Under the pieces are notes generated by a model. That model did not search any database and was not told the DNA's origin. It saw only the letters and a program-made list of their open reading frames with translations. A stretch of 64,000 bases of DNA from CS3-C152 sp964347025 (GTDB lineage: Archaea; Aenigmatarchaeota; Aenigmatarchaeia; QMZP01; QMZT01): NCBI GenBank assembly GCA_964347025.1, contig CAYFWU010000001.1:85747-149746 (forward strand), given 5' to 3'. Below are positions 52,636-61,190 of the stretch, in pieces. The position numbers and the translations under genes are program-made. Numbering within the stretch: the first letter of the stretch is position 1; the number at the start of each line of letters is the position of its first letter.

Positions 52636-53910
52636 TTAAGAAACCATCTTTAAAACTTTGACAGCATCCTTTATCGAATTGTAGACAGGGAGTGAATCCC
52701 TAAGGAAGAACCTAACCTTTCTGAAGTCTTCCGACCCGGGTGCACAGTCAACGATCACCTTTCCTGTCTTAACCCTCTTTAGAATTTCGAGTTCCTCTGG
52801 ATTCAGCAAACATGATCTTAGCTGGTTTATTATCAGGACTCCATCCACGTTTTTATCCCTGACTATTATATCAAGTACGTTCTTAAACCTTTCCCCGTCC
52901 GCATCCGCACGTATGTCTAGGGGGTTTATTGTCTCAAGCCGGGGATATTTCTTCTTTAACTTCCTTTTCGTTTTCTCAGAGAACCTCGAAAGATTCAATC
53001 CCAGTCTGTAACACCAGTCACCTGCTATTATCGAAGACCCTCCCGTGTTAGAGACTATTGCGATATTCCTCAGCTTCTTCTTCCCATGCCTTTCAAATAC
53101 CAGAGCATAGTTAAAGAGTTCTTCAACATTATCCACCTCTATAACACCTGCCTGTTTGAACGCTCCGGAATAGATTTCCTGTGAAGTGGATAAAGAATCT
53201 GTATGCGTATGCGCTCGTAACTTCGATTCCTTCGAAATTCCTGATTTCAGGACAAGGATCGGTTTTTTTGAAGACTTCGCCAGTTTCATGAACCTTCTGG
53301 GATCCTTGATTGATTCGAGGTAAAGGAGAACGACCTTCGTTTCCTTATCCCCCAACATGTATTCCAAGAGATCACATTCATTTACATCAATCATATCTCC
53401 AACCCAAACAAATTTCGAAATTCCTATGTTTTTTGAAACCATATGATCAAGCAGAATAGCCCCGACACCCCCTGACTGCGAAACTACCGATATCGCCCCC
53501 GGTCTGATTTTCAGCTCCCTTTCGAACGTCGTATTCAATCCCACTTTAGGATTTATTATACCGCAGACCGTTCCAGGTCCGAGTATTCGAAACTTCCCTT
53601 TGGAAATTCCCAACAATTCCTTTCTCTGATCAGGTTTGAACCCTCCAGAAAGGATTAAGAGAAATTTGGTTTTCAGATGCTTCGAAATCCTAAGGATTTT
53701 TTCAGGCGGGAGGCTAACGATAGTCAGATCAGCCGGAGGATAATTATGGGATTTTTCAATATCCGAAAGAAAACCGTGTCCGTTGAATTCATGGAGATTA
53801 ACATAAACCCTCCCGAATATCTCAGGAGAAACCATTATTTTCGGGACCTTCGATCTTGAAGAGCCCAGCAGAAGGATGGACTTAGGAGAGAGGAGCACTT
53901 GCAAACTCAT
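52636..53910 (-). CDS. ADP-forming acyl-CoA synthetase, alpha subunit
   Basis: A 424-residue CoA-binding/succinyl-CoA-ligase-like protein that makes ATP from acyl-CoA in archaeal fermentation. Rossmann-type start (SILLLGSSRSKVPK), SVVSQSGGVG (144-150), and the phosphorylated His in AHTHTDSL (H236, equivalent to SHTGA of the family). C-terminal ligase domain with IVSNTGGSSIIAGDW and NPLDIRADADGERF. The frame extends far upstream but that part is antisense to the beta-subunit gene; the ATG at 53910 starts the CoA-binding domain. It is divergent from the beta subunit. Confidence 0.88.
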   Translation of the reverse strand: MSLQVLLSPKSILLLGSSRSKVPKIMVSPEIFGRVYVNLHEFNGHGFLSDIEKSHNYPPADLTIVSLPPEKILRISKHLKTKFLLILSGGFKPDQRKELLGISKGKFRILGPGTVCGIINPKVGLNTTFERELKIRPGAISVVSQSGGVGAILLDHMVSKNIGISKFVWVGDMIDVNECDLLEYMLGDKETKVVLLYLESIKDPRRFMKLAKSSKKPILVLKSGISKESKLRAHTHTDSLSTSQEIYSGAFKQAGVIEVDNVEELFNYALVFERHGKKKLRNIAIVSNTGGSSIIAGDWCYRLGLNLSRFSEKTKRKLKKKYPRLETINPLDIRADADGERFKNVLDIIVRDKNVDGVLIINQLRSCLLNPEELEILKRVKTGKVIVDCAPGSEDFRKVRFFLRDSLPVYNSIKDAVKVLKMVS

Positions 53911-53940
53911 AATATTAATATGAAATCTTATAATAATAAT

Positions 53941-54579
53941 ATGAAGCTCGCTGAATCCGAATGCAAAAAAATCATGAAAAAATACGGGATTCCCACCACT
54001 AAAGAATTCCTTGCGAAAAAGCCTGAAGAGGCTGTGAGGTTTGCAAAGAAAATAGGTTACCCGGTTGTTCTGAAGATTGATTCTGAGGACATAGTCCACA
54101 AGACAGAAACAAAGACAGTTATGATTAACATAAAGAATGATAAGGAAGTTCTTGAGGCCTTTGAAACCACAATAAAGAACGCGAAAAGACACAAACCAAG
54201 AGCGAAGATCAACGGCGTGATCGTTCAGGAACATGTTGAAGGGTATGAAACAATCGTAGGTGGAAAGATAGACCCTCAGTTCGGACCTGTTATCCTTTTC
54301 GGGGCAGGTGGAATTTTTACAGAGGTTTTGAAGGACACCTCGATACGAATATGCCCGATCGAAAAGGAAGACGCGGAAGAGATGATTAATGAGATAAAGT
54401 ACTCGAAAATCCTGAAGGGCTTCAGAGGAGAACCTCCCGCAAAAATGAAAGAGATTATAAACATCCTCCTGGGGGCCAGCAAAATGATGATGAAGGAGAA
54501 TATAAAGGAAATGGACATAAACCCGCTGATTGTTTCTCACAAAGAGGCGAAGGCTGTTGACGTGAGGATAATAAAATAG
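53941..54579 (+). CDS. ADP-forming acyl-CoA synthetase, beta subunit (ATP-grasp)
   Basis: A 212-residue ATP-grasp subunit. Segments: ECKKIMKKYGIPTTKEFLAK, GYPVVLKIDSEDIVHKTETK, VIVQEHVEGYETIVGGKIDP, FGPVILFGAGGIFTEVLKD and MDINPLIVS. It partners the alpha subunit encoded divergently ~30 bases away; in many archaea the two are fused or adjacent on one strand. The start at 53941 was preferred to 53920 because the AT-rich stretch near 53911-53920 then sits at TATA distance. Confidence 0.9.
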   Translation: MKLAESECKKIMKKYGIPTTKEFLAKKPEEAVRFAKKIGYPVVLKIDSEDIVHKTETKTVMINIKNDKEVLEAFETTIKNAKRHKPRAKINGVIVQEHVEGYETIVGGKIDPQFGPVILFGAGGIFTEVLKDTSIRICPIEKEDAEEMINEIKYSKILKGFRGEPPAKMKEIINILLGASKMMMKENIKEMDINPLIVSHKEAKAVDVRIIK

Positions 54580-54590
54580 ACGGTTTTTAC

Positions 54591-55046
54591 ATGGACTGGA
54601 AACTGCATGTGATCTTGTCTTTTGTCATATACCTCATAATAATCCTTATTTTCCAGTTCCAACTGGATTATTCGTTATCAGCTCTTCTACTGATAATTTT
54701 CTCCTCCCTCCTTCCAGATATCGATCATCCAAGATCGATAATAAGGGGAGTAGTTTTCGCAATGATCTTTTACCTTCTAATGATTTTCGTGGTAATACAG
54801 GACCTTGCCTCAGAAGTAAAGATATTGACGATAGTTATACTGCTCATTCTCGTATACTATTCCTACAAGAACATCCCTTTGAAACATAGAGGAAAACGAT
54901 CCCTCCACCTCTGGAGATACCCCATCCTCTTCACGACAATTTCCGCTGTTTTGTTCTCAGTCGCAAACATTAATATTTCCTTGATCTTATTTATTCTTAT
55001 AGGATACGGATCTCACCTGCTAGCGGATAAAATAAAAAAGTTTTAA
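54591..55046 (+). CDS. DUF457 (YdjM-like) membrane metal-binding protein
   Basis: A 151-residue membrane protein with four TM helices. The motif SLLPDIDHPRSIIRG after the second TM, with an N-terminal His (MDWKLHVILS), is the hallmark of the DUF457/YdjM family of predicted membrane-bound metal-dependent hydrolases. It starts 11 bases after the acyl-CoA synthetase beta gene, so they may be co-transcribed. Confidence 0.8.
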   Translation: MDWKLHVILSFVIYLIIILIFQFQLDYSLSALLLIIFSSLLPDIDHPRSIIRGVVFAMIFYLLMIFVVIQDLASEVKILTIVILLILVYYSYKNIPLKHRGKRSLHLWRYPILFTTISAVLFSVANINISLILFILIGYGSHLLADKIKKF

Positions 55047-55062
55047 TTTCCTGGGGGTTGGT

Positions 55063-55368
55063 ATGGAACAGCAGCAAACCTTGCTCAAGAAATATGAAGC
55101 TCTGGTTTCAGAGTGGAACACCATTTCCCTGATCTGCACACTGGCGTTTTCGGCCTGCTTCATTGGACTGGTTCTCGGTCTGGTTTTCTTCAATACCTAT
55201 GCAATCGTCATATCTATAGTCGTGATGTTCGTTTTCGGTGGTTTCGAGTACAAATCTAGGAAGGAATACGTTATGATAAAGGAAGATCTGGAAGAAGAGA
55301 TGTTCAAAATGGCTGGGATGAAGAAGGCGAAGGCGAAGGAATTGATCAGAAAGGGACTATGGTGGTAA
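55063..55368 (+). CDS. Small two-TM membrane protein
   Basis: A 101-residue protein with an N-terminal amphipathic helix, two adjacent TM helices (TISLICTLAFSACFIGLVLG and VFFNTYAIVISIVVMFVFGG) and a charged helical cytoplasmic tail (MIKEDLEEEMFKMAGMKKAK). Family unknown. gggggttggt lies upstream of the ATG. It is co-oriented and tightly spaced with the next gene. Confidence 0.6.
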   Translation: MEQQQTLLKKYEALVSEWNTISLICTLAFSACFIGLVLGLVFFNTYAIVISIVVMFVFGGFEYKSRKEYVMIKEDLEEEMFKMAGMKKAKAKELIRKGLWW

Positions 55369-55369
55369 T

Positions 55370-55687
55370 TTGTTCACATTTTTGTTCGGATGGAACAGGA
55401 AAATTCGAAAGTTGAGAAAACGCTGGGACAGACTCAGGGAGAAGGCCCTTAAGAAAAAACAGCCCATGAAGGGCGATATTCTGACGAAAATGGATGTGAT
55501 AGAGCAGAACCTACGAGTTCTAGAAGAGCGAAAAGTGAGCAGGGTTGAACGTTCAAGACTTGCGAAGGAGATAGAGATAGACCTCGAGGGGATAAAGGCA
55601 ATACTAAAGATGAAGGAGGACGAATACGTCCAACAGAAGTCAGCTCCCGCCCCCTCCCAGCAGAAATACCAAACAAGACCGAGATAA
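55370..55687 (+). CDS. Small coiled-coil protein (TTG start)
   Basis: A 105-residue basic helical protein (RKIRKLRKRWDRLREKALKK, KMDVIEQNLRVLEERKVSRV) with a Gln/Pro-rich tail. No family recognised. It starts with TTG at 55370, one base after the preceding stop, with ggtgg as ribosome binding site in the last codons of that gene. The pair may act together at the membrane. Confidence 0.55.
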   Translation: MFTFLFGWNRKIRKLRKRWDRLREKALKKKQPMKGDILTKMDVIEQNLRVLEERKVSRVERSRLAKEIEIDLEGIKAILKMKEDEYVQQKSAPAPSQQKYQTRPR

Positions 55688-55704
55688 TCTTTTTCTAAAC
55701 AAAT

Positions 55705-55714
55705 CTTTTTAAAT
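55705..55714 (+). promoter_or_regulatory. TATA box of DUF1846 gene (shared motif with pyrG)
   Basis: The box ctttttaaat lies 30 bases before the ATG at 55735. The whole interval to the start codon closely matches that of pyrG (57295-57327), including ttgataaa and tattATGCC. Confidence 0.55.
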
Positions 55715-55734
55715 AACACCCTTGATAAATTATT

Positions 55735-57270
55735 ATGCCTAGGAAAACAAAGAAAAAATCAAATTCTTCTAAAAAATTAGGGTTTGATACCGAGAAATAT
55801 TTGGAGGCCCAAACAACCGAAATACTAAACAGGATCAAGAAATTCGACAAGAGGTTGTATCTTGAATTCGGAGGGAAACTCTGTTACGACTTTCACGCTG
55901 CAAGGGTTCTGCCGGGTTACGAACCTGATACCAAAACAAAGTTATTCAGAAAATTGATAAAGGACATGCAGATAATCTACTGCGTTAGCGCGAAGGACAT
56001 TCAGAGAGGCAAGATGAGAGGGGATTTCGGTCTACCATATGATCAGCAGACCTTGAAAGATATAACGGACCTGCGTGACAAAGGAATGGAGGTTTCTTGT
56101 GTAGCGATAACACTTTATAATGGAGAAAGTCTGGCCTACAGGTTCAAGAAGTATCTGGAAAATCTAGGGTTTAAAGTTTATGTTTTCACGGAAATAAAGG
56201 GCTACCCAAATAACCTTAATTCCGTAGTCAGCGATAAGGGTTACGGAAGCCAGCCGTATATAGATATTGAAAAACCCTTGGTTGTTGTTACGGGCGCTGG
56301 AGGAGGTAGCGGCAAGATGTTTTTGTGTCTGTCCCAGATATACCACGACCACAAGAGAGAGATAAACTCAGGTTTCGCTAAGTTCGAAACATTTCCGATA
56401 TGGAACCTTCCCATCAACCATCCAGTTAACATAGCTTACGAAGCCGCCACAGCAGATCTTGGGGATTACAATATGATTGATCCTTTCCACAAGAAGAAAT
56501 ACGGGATTACAGCGATTAACTACAACAGGGATATTGAGAATTTCGAACTGATGAAGAATATTCTGGATAGAATTCTGGGGGGTAATGAAATACCATACAA
56601 CTCACCAACAGATATGGGAATAAACAAGGCGAAGATCGGGATAATAAACGACAAAGTATGCAGGGAAGCCGGTAAACAGGAAATTATAAGGAGGTATTTC
56701 AGGTACAAGGAAGAACTGATGTTGGGCGTGGAGAGCAAGGAAACTGTCGAAAGAATGGAAAAAATAATGAAGAAAGTTGGACTGAAACCGGAAGACAGAG
56801 AAGTCACTTTTCCCGCCAGAAAAGCCTCAGAGGAGGCCAAAAAGAAGGGCAAGGGAAATAAGGGCATATTCTGCGGAGCGGCGATCGAACTACCAAATGG
56901 AAAGATTGTAACTGGTAAGAACTCACCTCTACTTCACGCATCATCTGCTGCCGTTCTAAACGCGATAAAGTTTTTGGCTGGCATACCCGACAATATACAC
57001 CTGATACAGCCCAGTGTTCTCCAAGCCATAGAAAAGCTGAAGACAAAAACACTTGGAATGAAATCTGAAAGTCTGAACCTGGACGAAACCCTGATAGCTC
57101 TGTCAGCAAGCAGTTTAACAAATTCTGCAACAGAGAATGCAATAGAAAAACTTGAGGAACTGGAAAATTGTGAAATGCATATCACACATATACCAACCAA
57201 CGGTGACAGGTCAGGACTTATCAAAATAGGTTTGAATGTTACAACTGATGCAATTCCCACAAAAAGTTGA
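55735..57270 (+). CDS. DUF1846 family protein
   Basis: A 511-residue protein of the DUF1846 family. Conserved segments: LYLEFGGKLCYDFHAARVLP, DNQTL-like region FGLPYDQQTLKDITDLRDKG, VVVTGAGGGSGKMFLCLSQI (P-loop-like, as in the family), KFETFPIWNLPINHPVNIAY and EAATADLGDYNMIDPFH. The biochemical function is not established. DUF1846 is mainly bacterial, so an archaeal copy next to pyrG is of interest. A leaderless promoter precedes it. The N-terminal ~15 residues are Lys/Ser-rich. Confidence 0.88.
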   Translation: MPRKTKKKSNSSKKLGFDTEKYLEAQTTEILNRIKKFDKRLYLEFGGKLCYDFHAARVLPGYEPDTKTKLFRKLIKDMQIIYCVSAKDIQRGKMRGDFGLPYDQQTLKDITDLRDKGMEVSCVAITLYNGESLAYRFKKYLENLGFKVYVFTEIKGYPNNLNSVVSDKGYGSQPYIDIEKPLVVVTGAGGGSGKMFLCLSQIYHDHKREINSGFAKFETFPIWNLPINHPVNIAYEAATADLGDYNMIDPFHKKKYGITAINYNRDIENFELMKNILDRILGGNEIPYNSPTDMGINKAKIGIINDKVCREAGKQEIIRRYFRYKEELMLGVESKETVERMEKIMKKVGLKPEDREVTFPARKASEEAKKKGKGNKGIFCGAAIELPNGKIVTGKNSPLLHASSAAVLNAIKFLAGIPDNIHLIQPSVLQAIEKLKTKTLGMKSESLNLDETLIALSASSLTNSATENAIEKLEELENCEMHITHIPTNGDRSGLIKIGLNVTTDAIPTKS

Positions 57271-57294
57271 ATTTATATTTTTCACTAAATAAAA

Positions 57295-57304
57295 CTTTTT
57301 AAAT
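57295..57304 (+). promoter_or_regulatory. TATA box of pyrG
   Basis: The box ctttttaaat is 30 bases before the ATG at 57325, exactly the same spacing and sequence as in front of the DUF1846 gene. Confidence 0.55.
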
Positions 57305-57324
57305 CATATTTTTGATAAAGTATT

Positions 57325-58926
57325 ATGCCGAGAAAAACAAAATTTATTGTCGTAACAGGCGGGGTGCTCTCCGGACTTGGTAAGGGAATATTCACTTCTT
57401 CTCTCGGGAAACTCCTTCAGGCCAGTGGTTTCAGTGTCGCCCCGATAAAGATCGACCCCTACATAAACGTTGACGCGGGGACAATGAACCCGATAGAACA
57501 CGGTGAGGTGTTCGTTCTCGATGACGGCAGCGAGGTGGACATGGACCTGGGGACGTACGAACGTTTTCTTGGCATAAACCTTCACAGTGAAAACAACCTC
57601 ACCACCGGAAAAATCTACCAGAAGGTTATTGAAAGGGAGAGGGAAGGGAAATACCTCGGAAAGACAGTTCAGATCATACCACACATAACCAACGAGATCC
57701 AGAAGTGGTTTAGAAGAGTGGCTGATGATTACAGGGCGGATATAGTTCTCATCGAGATTGGTGGGACGGTAGGGGACATAGAGAACCTCGTTTTTCTGGA
57801 GGCGTGTAGACAGTTTTCCCTGAAAGAGGATGTTTTGTTTGTTCACTGCACGCTTGTCCCTGTTATAGATGTTGTAGGGGAACAAAAAACCAAACCCACC
57901 CAACAGAGCGTCCAGAAATTGAGGGAGATAGGGATACAACCTGATTTCCTTTTCTGCAGATCCCCTGCATTACTTAAACCAAAGATAAAATCAAAGATAT
58001 CGCTCTTCTGCGGAATCCCGGAAGATAACGTGATATCAGGGCCTGATCTCGATAACATATACAAGGTTCCATTGATCCTTGAGGAGCAGGGAATGACCAA
58101 AAAGGTTCTGGGAAGACTCAATCTTTCACCTCGGAAAAAAGACATGAAAGAATGGGAATCGCTCGTCAGGAAGATGGAATCAGCGAAGAAAAAAGTGAAC
58201 ATCGCTGTAACCGGGAAGTACACGGAACTCCATGATTCCTATGTCTCAATAATGGAATCCCTGAAATCGTCCTGCGGTAAGCTTGGGGTTAAGCTGAACG
58301 TAAAGTGGATAGAGACAACGGATATCGAGAACAAAAAGGTAAAGACCGGCGACGCCCTGAAAGGAATAGATGGGATCATCGTACCCGGCGGATTCGGCCC
58401 AAGAGGCACTGAAGGAAAGATAGAATGCATAAGGTATGCGAGGGAGAATCGAATCCCCTTCCTGGGTTTATGTTACGGGTTCCAGCTCGCAAGCATAGAG
58501 TTCGCCCGAAATGTCTGTGGAATGAAGAAGGCGAACTCGACAGAAATCAATCCAAAAACCCCTGATCCAATAATAGACCTCCTCCCCGAACAGAGGAAGA
58601 TCTACAAGAAGGGGGGAACCATGCGTTTAGGAGGACAAGACGTCATAATTAAAAGGAGAACAAAGGCAAACAAAATTTATGGCAGAGCCAAGACAAGGGA
58701 ACGCTTCCGACATCGATGGGAGTTCGTTCCCGATTATAAAGAAAAAATAGAATGCAAGGGTCTCGTTTTCTCAGGTCATGACAAATCCAGCAAGATCATG
58801 CAGATACTTGAAATCCCCAAACACCCGTTCTTCATGGCTTCCCAGTTCCACCCGGAATTCACAACGCGTGTTCTGAAACCAAACCCAATGTTTTTTAACT
58901 TTGTGAAGGCAGCATCAAAGAAATAG
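57325..58926 (+). CDS. pyrG: CTP synthase
   Basis: A 533-residue amidoligase converting UTP to CTP with glutamine. N-terminal synthetase domain: TGGVLSGLGKGIFTSSLGKL (P-loop), KIDPYINVDAGTMNP, GEVFVLDDGSEVDMDLGTYE. C-terminal glutaminase domain: IVPGGFGPRGTEG, FLGLCYGFQ (catalytic Cys) and a His/Glu pair in QFHPEFTT. Length is normal. Good start at MPRKTKFIVVTGG. Confidence 0.96.
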   Translation: MPRKTKFIVVTGGVLSGLGKGIFTSSLGKLLQASGFSVAPIKIDPYINVDAGTMNPIEHGEVFVLDDGSEVDMDLGTYERFLGINLHSENNLTTGKIYQKVIEREREGKYLGKTVQIIPHITNEIQKWFRRVADDYRADIVLIEIGGTVGDIENLVFLEACRQFSLKEDVLFVHCTLVPVIDVVGEQKTKPTQQSVQKLREIGIQPDFLFCRSPALLKPKIKSKISLFCGIPEDNVISGPDLDNIYKVPLILEEQGMTKKVLGRLNLSPRKKDMKEWESLVRKMESAKKKVNIAVTGKYTELHDSYVSIMESLKSSCGKLGVKLNVKWIETTDIENKKVKTGDALKGIDGIIVPGGFGPRGTEGKIECIRYARENRIPFLGLCYGFQLASIEFARNVCGMKKANSTEINPKTPDPIIDLLPEQRKIYKKGGTMRLGGQDVIIKRRTKANKIYGRAKTRERFRHRWEFVPDYKEKIECKGLVFSGHDKSSKIMQILEIPKHPFFMASQFHPEFTTRVLKPNPMFFNFVKAASKK

Positions 58927-59598
58927 TTAACCATACTCCTTGTTCAGCAGTTCCCATACCCTTTTCGCCTTTTCCTTCCCTATACCATCCACCTTCATCA
59001 GTTTGTCCTCTTTTGCTGAGAACACTCGTTTGGGTGTTTTGAATTTTTTCAAGAGGTTTTTGCTCAACTTTGTGTTTATATGAGGAAGCCCGGAAATAAG
59101 GAATTCCTGCTGGTCGCTAACGCTGGCGAACTTCCTTGAACAGCGTATCGCCAGACTCCTTTTCTCTTTAACCTGTTCCCTGTATGCGAGCCAGTAGATC
59201 TGGTTTGCGGTTTCTTTCGTATTTCTCGTCCAGATTATCGGGATCTTGTAATCTATCGCTAACGAGGCTAACGCCCCTCGTATCGTATTCGGATGAACGT
59301 TCCTTTCCAGAAACAATAGATCCTGGTTGCCTTCAAGAATAATTAAGGGCTTCTCAAAGCATTCAGTGATCTCGCCTACCTGTTTGAATATCCTCTGATC
59401 TATTATGGATTGAATGAAATCAGGGATTGTCTTCCTCTCCACGCAGACCCTGTCCGAACAGACGTAATCCCCGATTTTAAGTTGTTTAAGAACGAGAGAA
59501 ACATCAAACTCTTTAAGATTCCTGAAGACGTGGTTTTTAGATTCCCTGTGATCAACAACGATCCTGACCTTCCCTCTATCCAGAATTCTCTGAGCCAT
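58927..59598 (-). CDS. xpf: ERCC4/XPF-type structure-specific endonuclease
   Basis: A 223-residue nuclease with the ERCC4 catalytic domain (VRIVVDHRES, KIGDYVCSDRVCVERKTIPD with ERKxxxD at 54-60, IIWTRNTKETA) and a C-terminal helix-hairpin-helix pair (LISGLPHINTKLSKNLLKKF, VDGIGKEKAKRVWELLNKE). It lacks the helicase domain of Hef, so it is the short form typical of crenarchaeal XPF. It cuts 3' flaps and branched DNA. Convergent with pyrG. Confidence 0.92.
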   Translation of the reverse strand: MAQRILDRGKVRIVVDHRESKNHVFRNLKEFDVSLVLKQLKIGDYVCSDRVCVERKTIPDFIQSIIDQRIFKQVGEITECFEKPLIILEGNQDLLFLERNVHPNTIRGALASLAIDYKIPIIWTRNTKETANQIYWLAYREQVKEKRSLAIRCSRKFASVSDQQEFLISGLPHINTKLSKNLLKKFKTPKRVFSAKEDKLMKVDGIGKEKAKRVWELLNKEYG

Positions 59599-59648
59599 AT
59601 TCTTATAATGAAGTTGAGATTTAAATCATTGGGAAGAATTAATTATCT

Positions 59649-61154
59649 TTAAACACATTTACCATTCCTACAAATCTTCGTCCCGTCACAAAATTCTTCA
59701 ATACTAAGACAACCATACGTATCACTGCAATAGTATTCCAATAAAACCTTTTGATCAGTACTCTCATGTAAAGGGTCACAAAAATCCGTGTAACTTCCAG
59801 TCCAATCTTCACATGTTCCCTTCACGTTTTCGTTTCTGCCTCCATCAGAGTCGGTGCAGAATTTTTTAATGCAAGCCCCGTCTACACAAATGTAGTTTGT
59901 ACCATAAAGATTTTGACAATTTACCCTTTCAAAGGCTTCACGACTCTTCCACTTATAGTATTCTATTAAATCTCTTTCATAGTCAGGCTCTTCAGGAGTA
60001 CAGCGATCTTCATATTCGTAATTCTTACCGCCGATTGTCACGGTAACTGTTCCCGCTTTCTTGTAATTCTTTCCGCCATCCGAATCCGTGGCTGAAGATT
60101 TTTGACATGCTCCTTCACTACACCACCAGCCATTCCTCCAGTTACATTCATAATACCAATCTGCTGCGCAGTATCTTCCCCATGTGGAGTCGGAATAACA
60201 TCTGAATTCCGCCACATTATAATCAAAAGAAACCTCACTACACCTTTCTTGATAAGTCCCCCAGTCATCTGTGCATGTACCTTTCTTGAGGGGGTTGTAA
60301 CCATCAGAGTCAGTGCAGCTATTACTCTTCGGAGGATTAACACATGCCCCATTCTTACAAATCATCCTTAAATACATTCCACGATTGGGCGGAATTGCTC
60401 CTAAGTGATTAGTACAATCAGTAACTTGTTTTTTAATATTATTGTTGGCACAGTAAAACTCCTTCAGCTTGTTTCCGTTACATGAATCAGTTTTCACGTT
60501 TGTTCCTTTAGTTGTGGTCCCCTTCTCATAATACTCCTTACCACCATCGGAATCAGTGCACGTTCCGCTCGCGATTTTAACACATTTCCCATCATTGCAG
60601 ACCTTGCCCTCTTTGTTACAGTCATAAACCACAGATTTAATCTTGTTGTTTTTACAATAATACTCCCTCACTTTTTTCCCATTTGATTGGCAGAAATCAA
60701 ATTTCCAGTTGTTCCCCTTCTTTGTGAGACCCTTTTTAGCGTAATTCTTCCCGTTATCAGAGTCAGTGCATGTTGCAGCAGCTGCCCTCCTCCTCTTCTT
60801 TGCTTCCCCGACAAGGTTCTGCTCTTCCTCTTCACTGAGCTGACCTTCTTCCACAAAGGTCAAACCAAGTCCCAGAGATTCCATGAAAAGATTTGCTCCA
60901 TCTATGTTTACCACTGACATGTTTATCGAGACATTATCGTCTGTTAAGAAACCAAGAGTTGTCTTTTCACCTTCATACAGTTCCAGATAAGTTGTTTCTT
61001 CACCGTCCGATATTGCAAATACAGGACCCGATATCTCCTGAAAACTACCCGTTGCGATTAGCCCGCCGTAAAAACCAACAAAGATACCAACTATCAAAAC
61101 TAGTATTAAACTAGAAGGAGCAACTGTCCGTTTCCTTTTGAAAGGATTGAACAT
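59649..61154 (-). CDS. Secreted Cys-rich protein with CTDSDGG repeats
   Basis: A 501-residue exported protein. One N-terminal TM/signal helix (SLILVLIVGIFVGFYGGLIA), a beta domain (about 35-115), then five or six repeats beginning CTDSDGG/CTDSDN and ending CxxGxCV (e.g. TCTDSDGGKEYYEKGTTTKG ... DSCNGNKLKEFYC ... CKNGACV), each with four to six Cys. Such repeats occur in many surface proteins of archaea, particularly small-genome lineages. Probably a disulphide-rich surface or adhesion protein; ligand unknown. Divergent from the SpoIIM-like gene. Confidence 0.75.
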   Translation of the reverse strand: MFNPFKRKRTVAPSSLILVLIVGIFVGFYGGLIATGSFQEISGPVFAISDGEETTYLELYEGEKTTLGFLTDDNVSINMSVVNIDGANLFMESLGLGLTFVEEGQLSEEEEQNLVGEAKKRRRAAAATCTDSDNGKNYAKKGLTKKGNNWKFDFCQSNGKKVREYYCKNNKIKSVVYDCNKEGKVCNDGKCVKIASGTCTDSDGGKEYYEKGTTTKGTNVKTDSCNGNKLKEFYCANNNIKKQVTDCTNHLGAIPPNRGMYLRMICKNGACVNPPKSNSCTDSDGYNPLKKGTCTDDWGTYQERCSEVSFDYNVAEFRCYSDSTWGRYCAADWYYECNWRNGWWCSEGACQKSSATDSDGGKNYKKAGTVTVTIGGKNYEYEDRCTPEEPDYERDLIEYYKWKSREAFERVNCQNLYGTNYICVDGACIKKFCTDSDGGRNENVKGTCEDWTGSYTDFCDPLHESTDQKVLLEYYCSDTYGCLSIEEFCDGTKICRNGKCV

Positions 61155-61190
61155 GGTTTATATTTAGTCGAAAACACTTAATAATTATAT

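Noticed and set aside
53911..54540. 630-base upstream extension of the acyl-CoA synthetase alpha frame
   Set aside because: This part is antisense to the well-supported beta subunit; the alpha protein's conserved domain begins at the ATG at 53910.
56283..56330. ABC- or kinase-type P-loop in the DUF1846 protein (GAGGGSGK)
   Set aside because: The segment is a normal conserved part of DUF1846 and no Walker B or other NTPase motif accompanies it that I can see.
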